Shown in pieces: positions 26,065-34,522 of a stretch of DNA of 64,000 nucleotides. The DNA comes from Catellatospora paridis. Lineage in GTDB: Bacteria > Actinomycetota > Actinomycetes > Mycobacteriales > Micromonosporaceae. The notes under the pieces are model-generated. The model made no database searches. It saw only the letters and a program-made list of their open reading frames with translations, and was not told where the DNA came from. Position numbers and translations under genes: made by a program. The stretch is taken from positions 93,541 to 157,540 of the forward strand of contig NZ_ML769323.1 of NCBI RefSeq assembly GCF_009720365.1, in the 5' to 3' direction. Numbering within the stretch: position 1 is the stretch's first letter; every line of letters starts with the position of its first letter.

Positions 26065-27053
26065 CCGTCGGACGTGAGATCCACCTGGCTTCGCGCCCCG
26101 TGGGCATGCCCACCCCCGACAACTTCCGCCTGATGGAGGTGGCGGTGCCGGAGCCCGCCGAGGGCCAGGTGAAGGTGCGCAACCTGGTGATGTCGGTGGA
26201 CCCGTACATGCGCGGGCGGATGAACGACGTGAAGTCGTACGTGCCGCCGTTCGCGGTGGACGCGGTGCTCGACGGCGGGGCCGTCGGCGAGGTCGTCGAG
26301 TCGCGCTCGCCCGACCTGAAGCCCGGTGACCTGGTGCTGCACGGCTACGGCTGGCGGGAGTGGGCCGTCGACGACGCCCGGCGCTTCCGCAGGCTGGACC
26401 CCGTGGCCCCGCCGAGCGCCTTCCTCGGCGTGCTCGGCATGCCCGGCCTCACCGCGTACGTCGGCCTGCTCGACATCGCCGCGATGAAGCCCGGCGACAC
26501 GGTGTTCGTGTCCGGCGCGGCGGGCGCGGTCGGCAGCCTCGTGGGCCAGCTCGCCCGGCTCAAGGGCGCCGCCCGCGTGATCGGCAGCGCCGGCAGCGCG
26601 GCGAAGGTCGCCCACCTCACCGGCGACCTCGGCTTCGACGCCGCGTTCAACTACCGCGACGGCGACGTGTCCAAACTGCTCAAGCAGGCCGCGCCGGACG
26701 GGATCGACGTCTACTTCGACAACGTCGGCGGCGACCACCTCACCGCGGCCATCGCCCGGGCGAAGCCGTTCGCCCGGTTCGCGCTGTGCGGCGCGATCTC
26801 GGCGTACAACGAGCCGGTGCCGGGGCCGGACAACATGGCGCTGCTCATCGGCAAGCGGCTCACCATGCGCGGCTTCATCGTCTCCGACCACAACGACCGC
26901 ATGCCCGACCTGATCCGCGAGGTCGGCGCCTGGTACGCGGCCGGCGAGATCAAGGCCGAGGAAACCGTGGTCGAAGGACTGGAGAACGCGCCGGAGGCGT
27001 TCGCCGGCCTGCTGCGCGGAGCGAACACCGGCAAGATGGTGGTCAAGCTCTAG
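26061..27053 (+). CDS. Zinc-independent MDR family NADP-dependent oxidoreductase
   Basis: 330 residues from GTG 26061 (GTGA overlap with ohrR). N-terminal GroES-like half with DPYMRGRM, then the nucleotide-binding half with VSGAAGAVGSLVGQLARLKGA and FDNVGGDHL. These are signatures of the CurA/leukotriene B4 dehydrogenase group, which reduce double bonds of alpha,beta-unsaturated carbonyls. Linkage to ohrR fits a role in clearing lipid-peroxidation aldehydes. Confidence 0.92.
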   Translation: MTVGREIHLASRPVGMPTPDNFRLMEVAVPEPAEGQVKVRNLVMSVDPYMRGRMNDVKSYVPPFAVDAVLDGGAVGEVVESRSPDLKPGDLVLHGYGWREWAVDDARRFRRLDPVAPPSAFLGVLGMPGLTAYVGLLDIAAMKPGDTVFVSGAAGAVGSLVGQLARLKGAARVIGSAGSAAKVAHLTGDLGFDAAFNYRDGDVSKLLKQAAPDGIDVYFDNVGGDHLTAAIARAKPFARFALCGAISAYNEPVPGPDNMALLIGKRLTMRGFIVSDHNDRMPDLIREVGAWYAAGEIKAEETVVEGLENAPEAFAGLLRGANTGKMVVKL

Positions 27054-27110
27054 CCGTCCGGCGGTCGTCACGGGGCATCGCACAGCGTGACCGGTCACTA
27101 GGATGCCCCG

Positions 27111-28058
27111 GTGACGATCATCGGCCTGCCCGCGCCGTCCCCGGCGGCTCACGCCGTGGCCTTTCCCGAGGTCGAGGACGCGCGGGCGTGGTGCCGTGAG
27201 GGTGACTGGAACGCGCTGTCCGCCATGTTCGCGCGGTTGCGGACGGTCGACGACGTCTACTTCATGGCCCGGATCGTGGGAGACCTGCCGGAGGCGGACG
27301 CCTTTCTCTCGGACGTCGCGTCGGCGCAGCCGTCGGCGCCGCTGCCCAAGGTGCTGCTCGCCGCGCGTGCCATCGGGCTGGCCTGGCAGGCCCGCACCGG
27401 CGCGCGGGCGCAGCATGTCAGCCGGTCGCAGCTCGACCAGATGCACGAGCACCTGCGCCGTGGCGAGCAACTGCTGATCGAGGTCACCGCCCGTGACCCC
27501 GCCGACGGCGCCGCCTGGGCGCTGCGCATCACCAACGCGCGCGGATTGGAACTCGGCCAGGCCGAGGCCAGGCGGCGCTACGACCGCCTCGCCAAGCACC
27601 ATCCGCACATGCACGGCGCGCAGGCGCAACTGCTCCAGCAATTGTGTCCGAAATGGAGCGGATCGTGGGAGTCGGCGTTCGCATTCGCACGGGCATGTGC
27701 CGCCGATGCGCCCGAGGGCGGCCTCAACGCGGCGCTGATCGCCCAGGCGCACATCGAGTACTGGCGGGAGCTGGACGGCAGCGAGCGGTCGGCCTACTTC
27801 CGCCGCCCCGACGTCGGGCAGGAACTCGCGACGGCCGCCGCCCGGTCGGTGCTGCACCCGTCGTACCGGCCGGTCTACGGCTGGGTGACCGCCCACCACC
27901 ACTTCGCGGCGGCCTTCAGCCTGGCCGGTGACCACCGGCGGGCGCGCGCGCACTTCGACGCGCTCGGCGACCTGACCGACCGCTTCCCCTGGGCCTACCT
28001 CGGCGATCCGACCGCGCAGTTCGCCGAGCACCGTGCCCTCGCGGCGGGGAAGGGCTGA
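27111..28058 (+). CDS. DUF4034-like helical repeat protein
   Basis: 315 residues from GTG 27111. All-helical, with recurring WALR, Y/RYDRLAKHHP and AHFDALGDL segments resembling degenerate tetratricopeptide repeats; the general look (AWCREGDWNALSAMFARLRTVDDVYFMARIV) is that of DUF4034-type proteins of unknown function. Followed after three bases by the M16-like gene, which it may serve. Confidence 0.6.
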   Translation: MTIIGLPAPSPAAHAVAFPEVEDARAWCREGDWNALSAMFARLRTVDDVYFMARIVGDLPEADAFLSDVASAQPSAPLPKVLLAARAIGLAWQARTGARAQHVSRSQLDQMHEHLRRGEQLLIEVTARDPADGAAWALRITNARGLELGQAEARRRYDRLAKHHPHMHGAQAQLLQQLCPKWSGSWESAFAFARACAADAPEGGLNAALIAQAHIEYWRELDGSERSAYFRRPDVGQELATAAARSVLHPSYRPVYGWVTAHHHFAAAFSLAGDHRRARAHFDALGDLTDRFPWAYLGDPTAQFAEHRALAAGKG

Positions 28059-28061
28059 CCC

Positions 28062-29744
28062 GTGCTCGAACTGACCGAGGTCGACGGGGTGCCCACCCTG
28101 GTCGCGCCGTCCTCCGGGCAGGCGGCGGCAGGTCTGATCTTCCGGGTCGGCCAGGCCGACGAGACGCTGCCGCTGCACGGCGTCACCCACCTGGTGGAGC
28201 ACCTGGCACTGCACGACAGCGGGTTGTCCGACTACCACTACAACGGCGAGACGACATCCGTCTACACCCACTTCCACCTGCGCGGTTCCGAGTCCGATGT
28301 GGTGGGATACCTCGGCAAGGTCTGTGCCGGGCTGGCCGACCTGCCGATGCACCGGCTCGAGATCGAGAAGGAGATCCTGCGCACCGAGAGCCGCAGCCGC
28401 GGCGGCACCACCACACTGCCCCTGCGGCGGTACGGCGCGCGGGGCTACGGCCTGCCCAGCTACCCCGAGTGGGGCCTGGCCCGGCTGCGCCCCGAGGACC
28501 TGCGCGAGTGGGTGGAGACCTACTTCACCCGCGACAACGCCGTGCTGTGGATCGCCGGCAGCGGGGTCCCGGCCGGCCTGCGGCTGCCACTGCGGCCCGG
28601 GGTACGCCGTCCCGCGCCCGCGCCCACGTCGGCGCTGCCGGCGACGCCCGCCTGGTTCGCCGGTGACGACACCAGCGTGGTCTTCAGCGCCGTGGTCCGC
28701 CGCAGCACGGCCGCCAGTGTCTACTCCGGAGTGCTCGAACGGGAGCTGTTCCGCGACCTGCGGCAGGAGGGCGGCTACTCGTACACCGCCACCGCCACGT
28801 ACGAACCCCGCGGCGACGGCTTCGCCACGGTCACCGCGTACGCGGACGCGCTGCCGGAGAAGCAGGGGGCCGCGCTCGGCGGCTTCGTCGACGTGCTGGC
28901 CCGGCTGCGGCACGGTGCCATCGACCCGAGCGGCGTCGCCGCCGTACGCACGAAGTCCCTGGAGAAGCTGAACCACCCCGAGATCGAGGCGGCCCGCCTG
29001 CCCGCACACGCCCTGAGCCTGCTCACCGGCCAGCGCAACCTGACCGTGGACGAGCTGCGGGCGGAGCTTTCGGCCGTCACCGTCGAGCAGGTGCACGCGG
29101 TCGCCGCCGAAGCCGTCGCCGCCGGGCTGCTGCAGACGCCCCACCGCACCACGGCCGACTGGGCCGGGTTCGCCGCCGCCCCGACGTCGTCCGCGCACGA
29201 GGCCGACGGCAACCGCCACCCGCACCGGGAGGACGGGGAGGTGGAGCTGGTCATCGGGCCGGACGCGACGAGCATCGTCCGCCCCGGCTCGTGCGCCACG
29301 GTCCGCTACGACGCGTGCGCGGCCATGCTGACCTGGCCCGACGGGGCTCGGCGGCTGATCGGCGACGACGGCATCGTGCTGCACCTGGAACCCGCCATGT
29401 GGACGGCGTCGCCCGTCGAGCTGGCCGTGCTGGACGCCGTCGTCGAACCGTCCCGGCACCTCCCGATGCCACCGCGCGATCCGGCCGCGATCCCCAGGCC
29501 CGGTGCCGGGCGGGCCGCTGCCGCCCGAGCCGGCGCCGGTGGCCGCGACAACCCGGGCGAGATCATCGCGATCGTGCTGCTCCTGCTGGTCGCCGTCGCA
29601 CTGGGCGTGTTCGGCGTGCTGCAGGCCGTCATCGCCGCCACCACCGGCGGCAGGCCGCTCGACCTGTCGCTGCTCGGCGGCGCTGCGGTGGGCGCCGCCC
29701 TGTTCGCGACGCCGGTGGTGCTGCTGCTGCGCCGCCGCCGATGA
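28062..29744 (+). CDS. M16-like peptidase with C-terminal membrane anchor
   Basis: 560 residues from GTG 28062. The N-terminal half contains the inverted zinc motif HLVEH (about 43-47) and a downstream Glu region (EIEKEILRTESR), as in pitrilysin-family M16 peptidases; the second half (about 200-370) is the inactive M16_C-type domain (RDLRQEGGYSYTATA). After a variable segment, two hydrophobic helices (IIAIVLLLLVAVALGVFGVL and SLLGGAAVGAALFATPVVLLL) end in RRRR. Tail-anchoring by two membrane spans is unusual for M16 enzymes. Possible substrate: a secreted or membrane peptide; unknown. Confidence 0.78.
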   Translation: MLELTEVDGVPTLVAPSSGQAAAGLIFRVGQADETLPLHGVTHLVEHLALHDSGLSDYHYNGETTSVYTHFHLRGSESDVVGYLGKVCAGLADLPMHRLEIEKEILRTESRSRGGTTTLPLRRYGARGYGLPSYPEWGLARLRPEDLREWVETYFTRDNAVLWIAGSGVPAGLRLPLRPGVRRPAPAPTSALPATPAWFAGDDTSVVFSAVVRRSTAASVYSGVLERELFRDLRQEGGYSYTATATYEPRGDGFATVTAYADALPEKQGAALGGFVDVLARLRHGAIDPSGVAAVRTKSLEKLNHPEIEAARLPAHALSLLTGQRNLTVDELRAELSAVTVEQVHAVAAEAVAAGLLQTPHRTTADWAGFAAAPTSSAHEADGNRHPHREDGEVELVIGPDATSIVRPGSCATVRYDACAAMLTWPDGARRLIGDDGIVLHLEPAMWTASPVELAVLDAVVEPSRHLPMPPRDPAAIPRPGAGRAAAARAGAGGRDNPGEIIAIVLLLLVAVALGVFGVLQAVIAATTGGRPLDLSLLGGAAVGAALFATPVVLLLRRRR

Positions 29745-29796
29745 CACCGCGGCACCGGACCTGAGACGCACCGCGCGCCGGCCGACACCGCGGGGG

Positions 29797-29831
29797 GACA
29801 CCGCCCAGGAAACGAGGTCCTGGGCGGTGTC
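29797..29831. terminator. Bidirectional hairpin terminator
   Basis: GACACCGCCCAGGA (29797-29810) and TCCTGGGCGGTGTC (29818-29831) form a perfect 14-bp stem between the convergent M16-like and DUF4190 genes. Confidence 0.85.
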
Positions 29832-29837
29832 GCGGGC

Positions 29838-30740
29838 TCAGCCCTTGAGCTTGCCCGTGCGTGCCGGGTCGAAGCTGGCGATGCAGGTCACCGCGCGGTC
29901 GCCGCCCGCCCAGCTCTCCGCCGTCGGGTAGAGGTAGTACGTGTCCACGGCCGGGTCGTCCACGGCGGCCGGGGCGTACGACTTCAGCAGGTCCGCGCAG
30001 CGCGGGTCGGCCTTCTTCTCGATCGCCTCGATGCCGGGGAAGCTGGTCTCGGTCAGCTTGAACTCGGCGTAGACCTCACCGTCGTGCGGCTCGGTGCACG
30101 GCACGACCGGCAGCTCCTCGATCTCGTCCTCGGTGCTGAGATCGTTGAGGCAGTCGCCGATGCGTAGCGAGTGCACGGACGTGTCGTCGCCGGTCGTGCC
30201 GGTGGTGCCGGTCGTACCGGTGGTGTCGGTGTTGGCGGCCACGATCGCCACGCCGATCACGCCGCAGATGACCAGCGACCAGATCGTGCTGAGGACCAGG
30301 CCGGCCACGGCCATGCCCTTGCCGTTCTGGTTGCGCTTCTTGATCTGCGACAGCGCCACGAAGCCGAAGATGAAGCCGAGCAGGACACCGCCCATGACGC
30401 CGAAGACCAGCGAGGCGATGGCGAAGCCGTTGGTCCCCGACGGCGCCGGGGGCACCTGCTGGTAGGGGACGCCGTAGCCGGCGGGCGGCGTCTGCTGCGG
30501 CGGGGCGCTGAAGGGCTGGTTCCCGCCGTACTGCTGGCCGGTGCCGTACTGCGGACCCGTGCCGTACTGGGGGTTCGTGCCGTACTGCGGATCCGTGCCG
30601 TACTGCGGGTTCGTGCCGTACGGCGCGAAGGGGTCGGCGGGCGGGCCGGACTGTGGCGCGGCCGGCGGCGGCACCGGAACCTGCGGATATGGCGGCTGCC
30701 CGGATGGCGGCGGAGTCGGTTCAGGAGAGGGGTAGTTCAC
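29838..30740 (-). CDS. DUF4190 membrane protein with septum-formation-like domain
   Basis: 300 residues. A Pro/Gln/Tyr-rich N-terminus with tandem YGTxPQ hexapeptides (about 40-70) precedes two membrane spans (AIASLVFGVMGGVLLGFIFGFVALSQI and VAGLVLSTIWSLVICGVIGVAIVAA), the DUF4190 arrangement. After a TTG-repeat linker comes an extracytoplasmic domain with paired cysteines (GDCLNDL, VPCTEPHDGEVYAEF, DPRCADLL, VTCIASF), as in actinobacterial septum-formation proteins. Function in the envelope is likely but unproved. Confidence 0.82.
   Translation of the reverse strand: MNYPSPEPTPPPSGQPPYPQVPVPPPAAPQSGPPADPFAPYGTNPQYGTDPQYGTNPQYGTGPQYGTGQQYGGNQPFSAPPQQTPPAGYGVPYQQVPPAPSGTNGFAIASLVFGVMGGVLLGFIFGFVALSQIKKRNQNGKGMAVAGLVLSTIWSLVICGVIGVAIVAANTDTTGTTGTTGTTGDDTSVHSLRIGDCLNDLSTEDEIEELPVVPCTEPHDGEVYAEFKLTETSFPGIEAIEKKADPRCADLLKSYAPAAVDDPAVDTYYLYPTAESWAGGDRAVTCIASFDPARTGKLKG
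30541..30621 (-). repeat. Tandem 18-bp repeats encoding YGTxPQ
   Basis: Four and a half units of GTGCCGTACTGCGGACCC type at 30541, 30559, 30577, 30595 and 30613, read on the minus strand as YGTNPQ, YGTDPQ and similar. Copy number is likely to vary between strains. Confidence 0.85.
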
Positions 30741-30845
30741 CGACGGAAGTTATCACCGCGGACCGACGCCACGCGCGTACGTTCTCGCGTGGCTGGACGG
30801 GTGAGCAGGTATTACCCGGCCCGCCCGGTGGCCGTGTGGAGGTGG

Positions 30846-30919
30846 TGCGCCCGGCAGGACTCGAACCTGCGACCTGAGGATTAGAAGGCCCCTGCTCTAT
30901 CCAGCTGAGCTACGGGCGC
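30846..30919 (-). tRNA. tRNA-Arg (anticodon TCT)
   Basis: The minus strand gives acceptor stem GCGCCCG/CGGGCGC, D-arm GCTCAGCTGGATAGAGC, anticodon loop CTTCTAA (TCT, reads AGA), and T-arm GCAGGTTCGAGTCCTGC. The discriminator is A and CCA is not encoded. The anticodon stem has one C-T mismatch next to the loop, so functionality deserves checking, though the rest is canonical. Confidence 0.95.
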
Positions 30920-31048
30920 GCGATTGAAGGCTACCGTGCGGGACGACCGGCGTGATCGGCTACCCGGCGGAAGTTGACCACGATCCTAGGGCAGCGACAC
31001 GCCGCCGAACAGCGACTTATGTTCATGATCGACCCGGGTGGCCGGGGG

Positions 31049-31993
31049 TCAGCGGAGCTGGGTCTGGAGCCAGTGGGCGGACTCGGTGAAGAAGCGGTCG
31101 CGGGCGGGCTGGCGGGACAGGGTCAGGTCGTGCTTGCCGCCCTCGATGCGCACCAGGGTGACGTCGCGGCCCAGCGCCGGCGCCCAGCGCACGATGTGGT
31201 CGACGTTGAGCACGGCGTCGGTGTCGTGTGCCAGCTCCGACCACTGCCGCTGCCGGTATGAGGCCGTCGAGCAGCCGACGAACACCGGCACCTGCAGCCC
31301 CAGCCCGGCGTGCAGCCGGCGCTGGCCGCTGCGGATCGCCTTGAGCCAGGCCACCCGGACCGGGAAGCCGCTCACGGGCTTCCAGTCGACCCGGTAGTCC
31401 CACTCGCCGTCGTGGTCGCGGTGCAGGCTGCGGCCGTACAGGCCGGGCAGCTTCAGCGGCACCACCCGGTACGGCGCGCGCTGGGCCAGCGAGCCGACCG
31501 CCGACACCGCCGGGCGGCGCATGATCCACGGCGCGTTGATGTCGAAGAACGGGCTGTTGAGCAGCAGCCCGTCGACGAGCCGGGCGCCGGCGCGGGCGTG
31601 CGCCCACAGCGACGAGATGAGGCCCCCGGTGGAGTGCGCGGCGACCACCATCGTGTCATGGCCGTCCTCCTCGCGGATGATCCGCGCCGCCTCGTCCAGC
31701 TCGGGGAAGTACTCGTCCATGCTGCGGGTGAAGTTGGGCGTCTGGTGCGGCAGCAGGCTGCGCCCGTACTTGCGCAGATCGAGGGCGTAGAAGTCGTAGC
31801 CGCGCTCGACGAAGAAGTCGGCCAGGTGTTTCTGAAAGAAGTAATCGGTGAATCCGTGCAGGTAAAGCACCGCGCGGCGGGTGCTTTCGGGCGCGCGCCG
31901 ACTGACCAGGGTCGCGACGACCCGGCCCTGGTCGTCGTCGGGGAGTTCGATGACCCGCTGCAGGTACGGCTCGCCCAGGATGTCGGTCTGCAC
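31049..31993 (-). CDS. Alpha/beta hydrolase (serine hydrolase, lysophospholipase-like)
   Basis: 314 residues. Oxyanion region LYLHGFTDYFFQKHLADFF, nucleophile elbow AAHSTGG (Ser near residue 122), acid region NVDHI and final His in GGKHDLTLSR. Resembles monoacylglycerol lipase/lysophospholipase-like proteins common in actinobacteria; substrate unknown. It is the last gene before the composition change at about 32.2 kb. Confidence 0.9.
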   Translation of the reverse strand: MQTDILGEPYLQRVIELPDDDQGRVVATLVSRRAPESTRRAVLYLHGFTDYFFQKHLADFFVERGYDFYALDLRKYGRSLLPHQTPNFTRSMDEYFPELDEAARIIREEDGHDTMVVAAHSTGGLISSLWAHARAGARLVDGLLLNSPFFDINAPWIMRRPAVSAVGSLAQRAPYRVVPLKLPGLYGRSLHRDHDGEWDYRVDWKPVSGFPVRVAWLKAIRSGQRRLHAGLGLQVPVFVGCSTASYRQRQWSELAHDTDAVLNVDHIVRWAPALGRDVTLVRIEGGKHDLTLSRQPARDRFFTESAHWLQTQLR

Positions 31994-32154
31994 GCCGCTA
32001 TGTTACCGCGAAGTAGGGCCAGCCTTAACAGATCAACTCCATGATCAGGCGGTTATCCCCAAGGCGGGCGTCGTCCACAGCTCGCGGCGCGCGGCGATGG
32101 CTCGCCACCGCGCTCCCGGCGCACCCTCTGAGGCATCGGACGCCGAGAGGAGAA

Positions 32155-32235
32155 ATGACAGTGTTCGACACGAACATCACGATTGTCGGACGCTGTATAT
32201 CGCCCACCCGTTGTCGCAGGTGGGACGATATCTAG
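32155..32235 (+). pseudogene. 5' fragment of an ssb-like gene, disrupted
   Basis: ATG 32155 has a strong GAGAGGAG ribosome site and encodes MTVFDTNITIVG before the sequence leaves homology (about base 32189) and stops after 26 codons. Actinobacterial single-stranded DNA-binding proteins commonly start FDTNITIVGNVLTAPEWRR; the rest of such a gene is not found on the plus strand of this window. The breakpoint coincides with the shift to lower G+C. A hairpin (ATATCGCCCACC, 32197-32208, with 32219-32231) lies just past the breakpoint. Interpreted as the left edge of an inserted island; alternative: a decayed gene. Confidence 0.6.
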
Positions 32236-32286
32236 CCCTTTTCGTCGACCACGTGTTGTTCGACGACAGCAAATGTATGGCCACTG

Positions 32287-32754
32287 TTGGTCAAGGAGCG
32301 GACAGACCCGCTGGCGAATCAACGTGAAGCTTTTGCGGCAAGCGGATCTTCCGACTCCCAGCCGCGATTGAGCGAGTGGCTGGCGTTGATGCAGAATGAC
32401 TGGATGCACTCGAAGGGTAATCGTGGGTGGTGGGGTTTGTTCGCTGCCGTAGTGGCCCTAACTGTCCTCGGCCTGTCCGGGCTGGTGTGGTTTCTTACAG
32501 GCGAGGGCTTGGCACGCTCCGATCAGTGGGCGAGTGCGATCGGGCTGCCATTGGCTGTACTGGTCGCCGTGATCCCTCTGCTGGTGTGGATCGTTCGGCG
32601 AGCCCGCGCCGAACCTGCGGTGCAGCCATCGAGTTCCGTCACGGAGCCTCGTGCCAAGTTCCACGTCTCGGCTGGGCGGGATGCTTACACGGCCGAACAG
32701 ATGATCATAAACCGAAACAGCGCGAACTCGGCCCGCGAAGAGTCGGAGCAGTAG
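32287..32754 (+). CDS. Two-span membrane protein ending in RDAYTA motif
   Basis: 155 residues from TTG 32287; ATG 32389 is equally possible (about 121 residues). Two hydrophobic spans (GLFAAVVALTVLGLSGLVWFL and LPLAVLVAVIPLLVWIVRR) and a short tail containing SAGRDAYTAEQMIINRNS. No family recognised. The AGRDAYTA peptide recurs in the next two genes and at 36350, marking them as one functional group. The tail after the second span is probably cytoplasmic. Confidence 0.6.
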   Translation: MVKERTDPLANQREAFAASGSSDSQPRLSEWLALMQNDWMHSKGNRGWWGLFAAVVALTVLGLSGLVWFLTGEGLARSDQWASAIGLPLAVLVAVIPLLVWIVRRARAEPAVQPSSSVTEPRAKFHVSAGRDAYTAEQMIINRNSANSAREESEQ

Positions 32755-32948
32755 GAGCAACGTCGAGCCGAGCAACGGCAATCGTGCGACGGACCGCGGT
32801 GACCTCGTACCGAGCACCATGCTAATGAGTGATCTGACGAACGAAGCGCTGTCGAATCGAGGACACAAAATCGCGATCATGGTGTCGCTAGTGGAAAATT
32901 CACGAGTCTAAGCGACCGTCGGGTGGCACCCAGACGTCAGGAGACATT

Positions 32949-33347
32949 GTGGATCTTACCGTAGCGGAGATCGCTTGGACCGCGGCAAACGGGCTAATTC
33001 AAGCAATGACCAACGATGCATGGCTCGGCATCAAGTCGCGCATCGCGAAGATACTCGGTCGCGGGTATGCCACAGAACCACAGGCTGAGGCGCAACTGGA
33101 GCACACGCTACGAGCCCTGGCCAGTAGCGACACAGACGCTGACGTCCGAAAGATCGAGGTCGCAAGGTGGGCCGGACGCTTAGAAGCAATCTTCGCAACT
33201 GAGCCCGAGATATCGAAACACTTGAGCGAAGCGCTCGCCGAGCTGATTCCCGGCCAATTCCCTGTAGTGCACCAAGACGTATTGGCAGGACGAGATGCGT
33301 ATACCGCTGGCAGGGATCAGTACATCAGGGGCGATGCGCGCGACTAG
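32949..33347 (+). CDS. Small helical adaptor-like protein with C-terminal AGRDAYTAGRDQY
   Basis: 132 residues from GTG 32949 (ribosome site AGGAGAC). Residues 1-95 are helical (ANGLIQAMTNDAWLGIKSRIAKILG, QLEHTLRAL, RKIEVARWAGRLEAIF); the C-terminus is VLAGRDAYTAGRDQYIRG. The N-terminal part is similar to the protein at 36017 (L-x3-[ML]-x-[SN]DAW). Small actinobacterial proteins with a helical head and an AGRDQ-type tail are common near STAND and effector genes, but no function is established. The downstream gene carries the same motif at its N-terminus, 13 bases away. Confidence 0.7.
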   Translation: MDLTVAEIAWTAANGLIQAMTNDAWLGIKSRIAKILGRGYATEPQAEAQLEHTLRALASSDTDADVRKIEVARWAGRLEAIFATEPEISKHLSEALAELIPGQFPVVHQDVLAGRDAYTAGRDQYIRGDARD

Positions 33348-33362
33348 TCTCCAAAAGCCGTG

Positions 33363-34454
33363 ATGTTTCAGATCGCCGAAGCGAGTCGAGATGCCTTTAC
33401 GGCGGGCCGAGATCTTCACCTGACTTTTGGAAGTCCGGGCATACTACCGCAGCACGCCTCGAACCTTCGCGTGCGGCCGATTTTCATTCAATATCTCAAT
33501 CCCGAAGTCCTGGCCTGCTATGGCATTGGTCGCGCGGAACCTTCCGTCCTGCCTAGGGCGTTGCATGCAACTCGCCTGGCGGTTCTCGCAACAGAAGGGC
33601 ACCTGATCCTGCCTGCATCGTATCTATTCGAGGTGCCTTGCATGCCGAGGTTTCTAAGCAACGTATCTGCGTTGATTGAAGCGAGAGTGCTCAGATACTC
33701 TTCGCACCTCTCGGACCTTAATGAATATGTGCAACATAAAGCGAGCGAGTATCGGGCCGATAGCATCAACCCATACACCGGCCGGTTCGCTAAAGGGTCA
33801 TTGGCTCGAATTGCCTGGCAGCCGAGATACGCAGCCGACACCGCCTCCGACATAGCACGGGAGTGGGATAGCGCCCTCACTCAGGGACTCCTAACGCCGT
33901 TGCTAACTAGCATTACCGCCCGCGAACCATCCCGCGCTCTTCAGTCAGAGCGGAGCCTAAGAGAGGTGCCAAATAGATTAGCCGGCCAAGCATTCATCGG
34001 CCGGTTTGTTCGAGACAGTCTTCCGTTCAGAATCAATCCGCATGAGCGAACAAAGATCGATCACTTTTTGTCTCGCGCCTATCTCTGTAGCTATCTTTCT
34101 GACCTTGACGCGAATCTGTTATCCGAATTCAGCTTTGGGCAACTAACGTGCGGCGTCGAACGTACGACCGAAGAGTTCGCTGGTCGTGTCCTCTCGGCGC
34201 ATCTTATCGACCTGACGCTAAAGTGGCTAAGAATATACGAATATATTCACAAGGTGGCATCTTGGCCAGAGCTACTCTTGCTACGCGACACACCTGAGTT
34301 CGCGCTTGTTATGACTAAGGCGTTTGGGGCTAGTTCGGAACTGCGCATAGCCGCGGTTCGCGCCAACCAAAGACGACGGCAGGAACGCGCAACGACGTTC
34401 CAGGATGTTTTGGCGTCGGTAGAAGGCGTCGCAACCGAGCTAGCTCGTTTCTAA
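33363..34454 (+). CDS. Unrecognised 363-residue protein with N-terminal RDAFTAGRDLHL motif
   Basis: Starts at ATG 33363 (GTG 33360 in frame). Residues 8-20 (SRDAFTAGRDLHL) mirror the C-terminus of the preceding protein. The remainder is mixed alpha/beta with no motif I can assign: FIQYLNPEVLACYGIGRAE, LPASYLFEVP, RFVRDSLPFRINPHERTKIDHFL, a Cys-containing segment (FGQLTCGVERT) and a basic C-terminus. Codon use is more A+T rich than in the flanking chromosome. By position it looks like an effector partnered with the small adaptor upstream; this is inference. Confidence 0.65.
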   Translation: MFQIAEASRDAFTAGRDLHLTFGSPGILPQHASNLRVRPIFIQYLNPEVLACYGIGRAEPSVLPRALHATRLAVLATEGHLILPASYLFEVPCMPRFLSNVSALIEARVLRYSSHLSDLNEYVQHKASEYRADSINPYTGRFAKGSLARIAWQPRYAADTASDIAREWDSALTQGLLTPLLTSITAREPSRALQSERSLREVPNRLAGQAFIGRFVRDSLPFRINPHERTKIDHFLSRAYLCSYLSDLDANLLSEFSFGQLTCGVERTTEEFAGRVLSAHLIDLTLKWLRIYEYIHKVASWPELLLLRDTPEFALVMTKAFGASSELRIAAVRANQRRRQERATTFQDVLASVEGVATELARF

Positions 34455-34484
34455 AGAGGACTGGCGTCGTTAAGTAGGCGGCGC

Positions 34485-34516
34485 TACAATCCCGACGAAC
34501 CTCTACAAAGGAGATC
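34485..34516 (+). promoter_or_regulatory. Candidate -10 box and ribosome site before the NDT-like gene
   Basis: TACAAT at 34485-34490 fits a sigma-70 -10 element and AAAGGAGAT at 34508-34516 is a strong ribosome site, seven bases before ATG 34523. No good -35 box is visible. It suggests a separate transcript for the following three genes. Confidence 0.45.
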
Positions 34517-34522
34517 AGATCT

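Noticed and set aside
25722-29801. A 1359-codon open frame on the minus strand
   Set aside because: Antisense to five well-supported genes (ohrR, reductase, DUF4034-like, M16-like); its product is compositionally biased and lacks domains, a typical high-GC shadow.
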